A stretch of 64,000 nucleotides of DNA from Apus apus (taxonomy: Eukaryota; Chordata; Aves; Apodiformes; Apodidae). Location: positions 1,922,001-1,986,000 of the forward strand of contig NC_067294.1 of the NCBI RefSeq assembly GCF_020740795.1, read 5' to 3'. Positions within the stretch are counted from its first letter, which is position 1, and every line of letters starts with the position of its first letter. This document shows, one piece after another, positions 60,593 through 64,000 of this stretch. Under the pieces are notes generated by a model. It saw nothing but the letters and a program-made list of their open reading frames with translations. It did no database searches and had not been told where the DNA came from. A program made the translations under genes and the position numbers.

Positions 60593-63500
60593 GTAGGTTT
60601 TGGGAGCCATGCATCATGCTGTGGTCACTGTCCTAGTAAATCCCTCAGGAGCACTTCTGCCAGTGCCTTACCCACCTCTTCCTCCCTTGCTCATGCTGTT
60701 CCTGAGCTCAGTATAGGTTACCCCTGGCTGCTCCCAGCCTGGGGCCAGGGCCAGCTGAGATCCCTGTGTGTGGAGTCAGGCCTGAGCCCAGGCAGGTCTG
60801 TTGGTGTAGGCTCTGCACATGGAAAAGCAGTTTGGAGCCTTCAGACATGGCTTGGTTCTGGGAAGAAAATGTTCCTAAAGTGTTATGTTTGAGATGATGC
60901 TCATGTCACCTACACTTCTCAAGCTGGCCACTAGCAAATGGAAGCTGAAAGTTCAGAGTTGCTCCTGCATAGAGACAAATCTTGACACTTGGTAGCAGGA
61001 GTTGGATCCCTCCCCCCTTCCTGCTTTCAGGCTTCCAGTTTGGTGTTAATCCTCAAGAATAATGACAGAAGAAATATTGGAAGTGGCATTTTAATGACTT
61101 TTAACCTGATCTGTGGAGTTAATGTATTATTCTCAAGGTCATTTAATCAGAGGTCTTTTTCTTGGGAGATGTGAGCAGGTACCTTATGTTCTAAATACTC
61201 TTAATCTGCTCGTTTTAACTTGAGATGTGGTTTTTATAACTGAAGGAAGAAAAAGTGTTATTTTGTATTAACTTTCATATTGACATTTTTGTGATGAAAA
61301 TTAATATATACATATATGGGTGGGCTTTGCAATTTCCAAATGTGAAGCCCCAGCTGATTTCCCAGGTAGGCGGGAGCTGAGGAAACTGAGATCAGGTCCA
61401 TGTTAGGTTTGGACTGTGATTTCAGTCTTGCAGCTAGATCAGGTAGCATTTAATGAGCAAAATTCTAAATATGCTTGGGAATTTTTGCTGTGGGATGTTA
61501 GAGATTTTGTCTTTTCAGTATCTCTGGGTGGATTCAGTCTCACAAAGTGACCCTTCTGGGGTTGGTACCCACTCCTTCTCATCACCAGGGACTTTTGGGT
61601 TGTGTACCTTCCTAAACTACCCCACCCCTTGTTGAAATGAGATGTCAGGAAGGGAGGGAGGAGCATAGTATGAATCATCTTTGTTCCAACTGTAGAACTG
61701 AACTTTTTGTTTGAGTCTGTAGGAGAGGGGGCTTTCCCCCCTTCCCCCCATGCTGGCGTGGTCCCTGTTTGCAATGCTGATCATGCTGCTGCCCAGCTCT
61801 GCAGAGAGTGTGCAGCAACAGAGATCTGCAGGAGAGAGCTGTAATTTATAAACATATTCAAGAAAGTATTATAAACCATATAGATCTGAATCACTGCAAA
61901 TATAAGATGACTTTTCATGCTTAACACAACAGCTGAAAAAAGATGGTAGGGGCAGTGTGAAAGCGATGGGGAAATTGAATCCATGGTGCCTTTTTATTGT
62001 TCCTTCTGTATTGCTGCTGCTATATTTAGAAGCTTACATCACTTCAGGGATGATGACAGTCTCTGCCCTCCCCCTCCCACTCCCCCTCTCTCCTTCCCTT
62101 AGGATGGATTGTGTTTTCATACTACTTACGAGTCCTACAGATCTTTCTGTAGGATTTTTCTGCAGCCTGTTAGTAAGTGCTGCCATGGAAGGCGATGGAC
62201 ATGAGGATGCAGTTGCACCATGTAATGTCACCCTGAAGGGGAGTGGGAGCTCATGGTGCTGCTTTCCTTGCTTCCCTTTTCTAACAGGGTCAGGGTGGAG
62301 AGTTGTATTTTATTTTTTCTTTAAACGGGAGTTCCTGAGAAGCCCTGAGGGGAGGGTCTAACCTTGCCATGTAAATACAATGGTTCTTTTAAGATGAGCC
62401 AGTTGAATGGCAGGGGGAAACCAGAGAGACATGCTAGTGACACTGAATCCAGCAAGCTGTGCCAGCGTAGCAGGGGCTGCAGCTGCCTCTGCCTCCTGCA
62501 CCCCATTGCCTGCCTTCCCATGAGGTCTGAACTGCTCAAATATATTGAAATAAACCTCTTGCTGCAGGTGCCCTTAATGCTTAAATATGTCTGCGTTATG
62601 CTGCTGTGTTTGGCAATTCCCACTTGCAAAACTGTATTAAGATGAATTATTTTAGCCTGAGCCATCTTTGCCCAACTGTGTGAGATGACGGATTGCTTCC
62701 CAAGCTGCTTGTCTCCTTCCCCAGCCCCCATCGTGGGCTTGGCGTCAGGATGCTACCTTAGGTACTCTGCTCCAGAAGGGGGAGCAAATTAAGGTACCTG
62801 CTAGCTAGGTGGGCACTTGCAGGGGACAGTGTGGCAGGAGTTGTCTGGCTCTGAGGACAAAAGGACACAAATCTGCAAGCCCAGCCCTCAGCCCCCAGCC
62901 CCTCGGCTCACTGGCACACACCGACGGCTTCTGCCTTTGTGCCATGTTGGCTTCGAGACCAGCCCTTGTCCTCCCCTGGTGCTGCACAATGGGCTTTTCT
63001 TTCTCTGATCAGGAAAAAGTCGTGCTGCTCGACAGGCACCTTCTGCTGTCAGCTGCCAGTCCTCTCTGCTTTTGCAGAACTTCAATTTGTCGTGTCCTTA
63101 AATAAAAGAAGACTCTAATCTGCATTGAACCTGCATTTAAATTATGAAAGGCCTTACTATCCTTTTAAAAACATCCCATTTTTCAGTGACTTAGTCTTGC
63201 TAGACAATTAGAACATTCAGATTTATTTAACAGTCAGAAGGATTCAAATAGCATTATGGGAGGATAAAGGGAATATTATACTTAGAAATATACGGAGTGA
63301 TATTTCAGGCATGGAAAGAAATCAGTGTTAAGAAACAAAGACCACTGTTAATTCAGAGATTGCAGACTGGAGGGTTTTTTCCTTAAGATTCTCTGAAAAC
63401 TGGGAATCTGGCTTAAAATGAGACCAGCAATTTCCTGTCTGTGATTCTGCCTGCTGCTGCAGTTCTTCACAAATATTATGATTGTGATCACTGTGGAGCA

Positions 63501-64000
63501 GCCTTTGTATCAGATTTTTCTTTCATCTCCGAGCGGCTTCAGTTTTGAGACCTGTCGTTAAACAGACGATTTATACAAACTTCCAGCCCTGTGCTGCAGG
63601 GAGCTGGGGCTGCAGAAATACGGGCGTTGAAAATAAAACCTGACAGCATAATTCAGAAATGAGTGGGGAGGGGGATGCCCCAAAAGCTGGGGTGTGGAAG
63701 TAGGTCAGGTTTTCCCCCCGCTCGGGGCTGCAGAGCTGGCTGCAGCCCCCTGGGACCACCGCTGAGCTCATTGGCGGCACGGGCAGAGCCATGATGTCAT
63801 CTGCACTTAAAGGCAAAACCAGGAGGAAATAGAATTTTGTTCCCGTTATTGGGCTCGTGTTTACAGTAGTTGTAAAAGATGGCATCCGTGCCAAAATCTG
63901 CCGTGGATTGGATTTCAGGCACAATGCAGTGGGTTTGAAAGGCAGCTGGAAGATGAGGATCTGCCCACTCAGCCCAGGGCTGGAGTTGGTGTGTGTGCAG

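Larger units (their letters stand above)
51223..64000 (+). other. RAPGEF6: RAPGEF6 intron 6, 5' part (at least 12.8 kb)
   Basis: It begins with donor gtgagt and has no confirmed acceptor before the window ends. It contains a reverse-strand CR1 at 58281-58785, a CpG-richer patch with an NRF1-like site near 56740-56820, and an exon-like segment at 60399-60592. I looked for the next conserved RAPGEF6 peptide (LPADL..., SGCSIASDSGSSS...) in the open frames and did not find it. The rest is ordinary AT-rich intron sequence. Confidence 0.85.

Noticed and set aside
51223..64000. RAPGEF6 exon 7 (LPADL...-like)
   Set aside because: No open frame in this stretch carries the conserved peptide, so the exon is probably beyond the window.
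1..64000. CRISPR array, tRNA, rRNA, operon or phage-like system
   Set aside because: There are no regularly spaced repeats, no cloverleaf with consensus A and B boxes, and no gene clusters. The window is ordinary vertebrate intron and promoter DNA.

Overview
This is nuclear DNA from a bird. The evidence is a set of CR1 LINE fragments ending in the avian tail octamer (for example at 30016-30030 and 58281-58297), a compact GC-rich CpG island, and AT-richer, CpG-poor flanks. There are no bacterial-style genes. Nearly all open frames are chance frames of intronic or intergenic DNA.

One protein-coding gene is recognisable, on the + strand: the 5' part of RAPGEF6 (PDZ-GEF2 / RA-GEF-2), a guanine-nucleotide exchange factor for Rap GTPases. 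Six coding exons fit together with GT-AG junctions and matching phases: 8090-8158, 33627-33697, 34308-34364, 35641-35724, 46455-46524 and 51079-51222. They give residues 1-165, which hold a degenerate cyclic-nucleotide-binding-like fold. The PDZ, Ras-association and catalytic RasGEF parts lie beyond the right edge.

Layout: 1-5925 is intergenic with no recognisable gene. 5926-6890 holds two reverse-strand CR1 copies next to the promoter. 6986-8300 is a TATA box plus CpG island with the 5' leader, an upstream ORF in strong Kozak context, and exon 1. 8159-33626 is a 25.5 kb intron with one sense-strand CR1. 33627-35724 is a cluster of three short exons. 35725-46454 is a 10.7 kb intron with a CR1 fragment. 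46455-51222 carries exons 5 and 6. 51223-64000 is the start of a long intron with a reverse-strand CR1 and two CpG-richer patches that may be an unannotated exon or promoter.

I found no new multi-gene system. The best leads are regulatory: a possible poison exon at 60399-60592, the leader upstream ORF at 7693-7767, exon phases that allow frame-preserving skipping of the fold, an exon-like reverse-strand ORF at 27346-27481, and a CR1 copy with an internal duplication.
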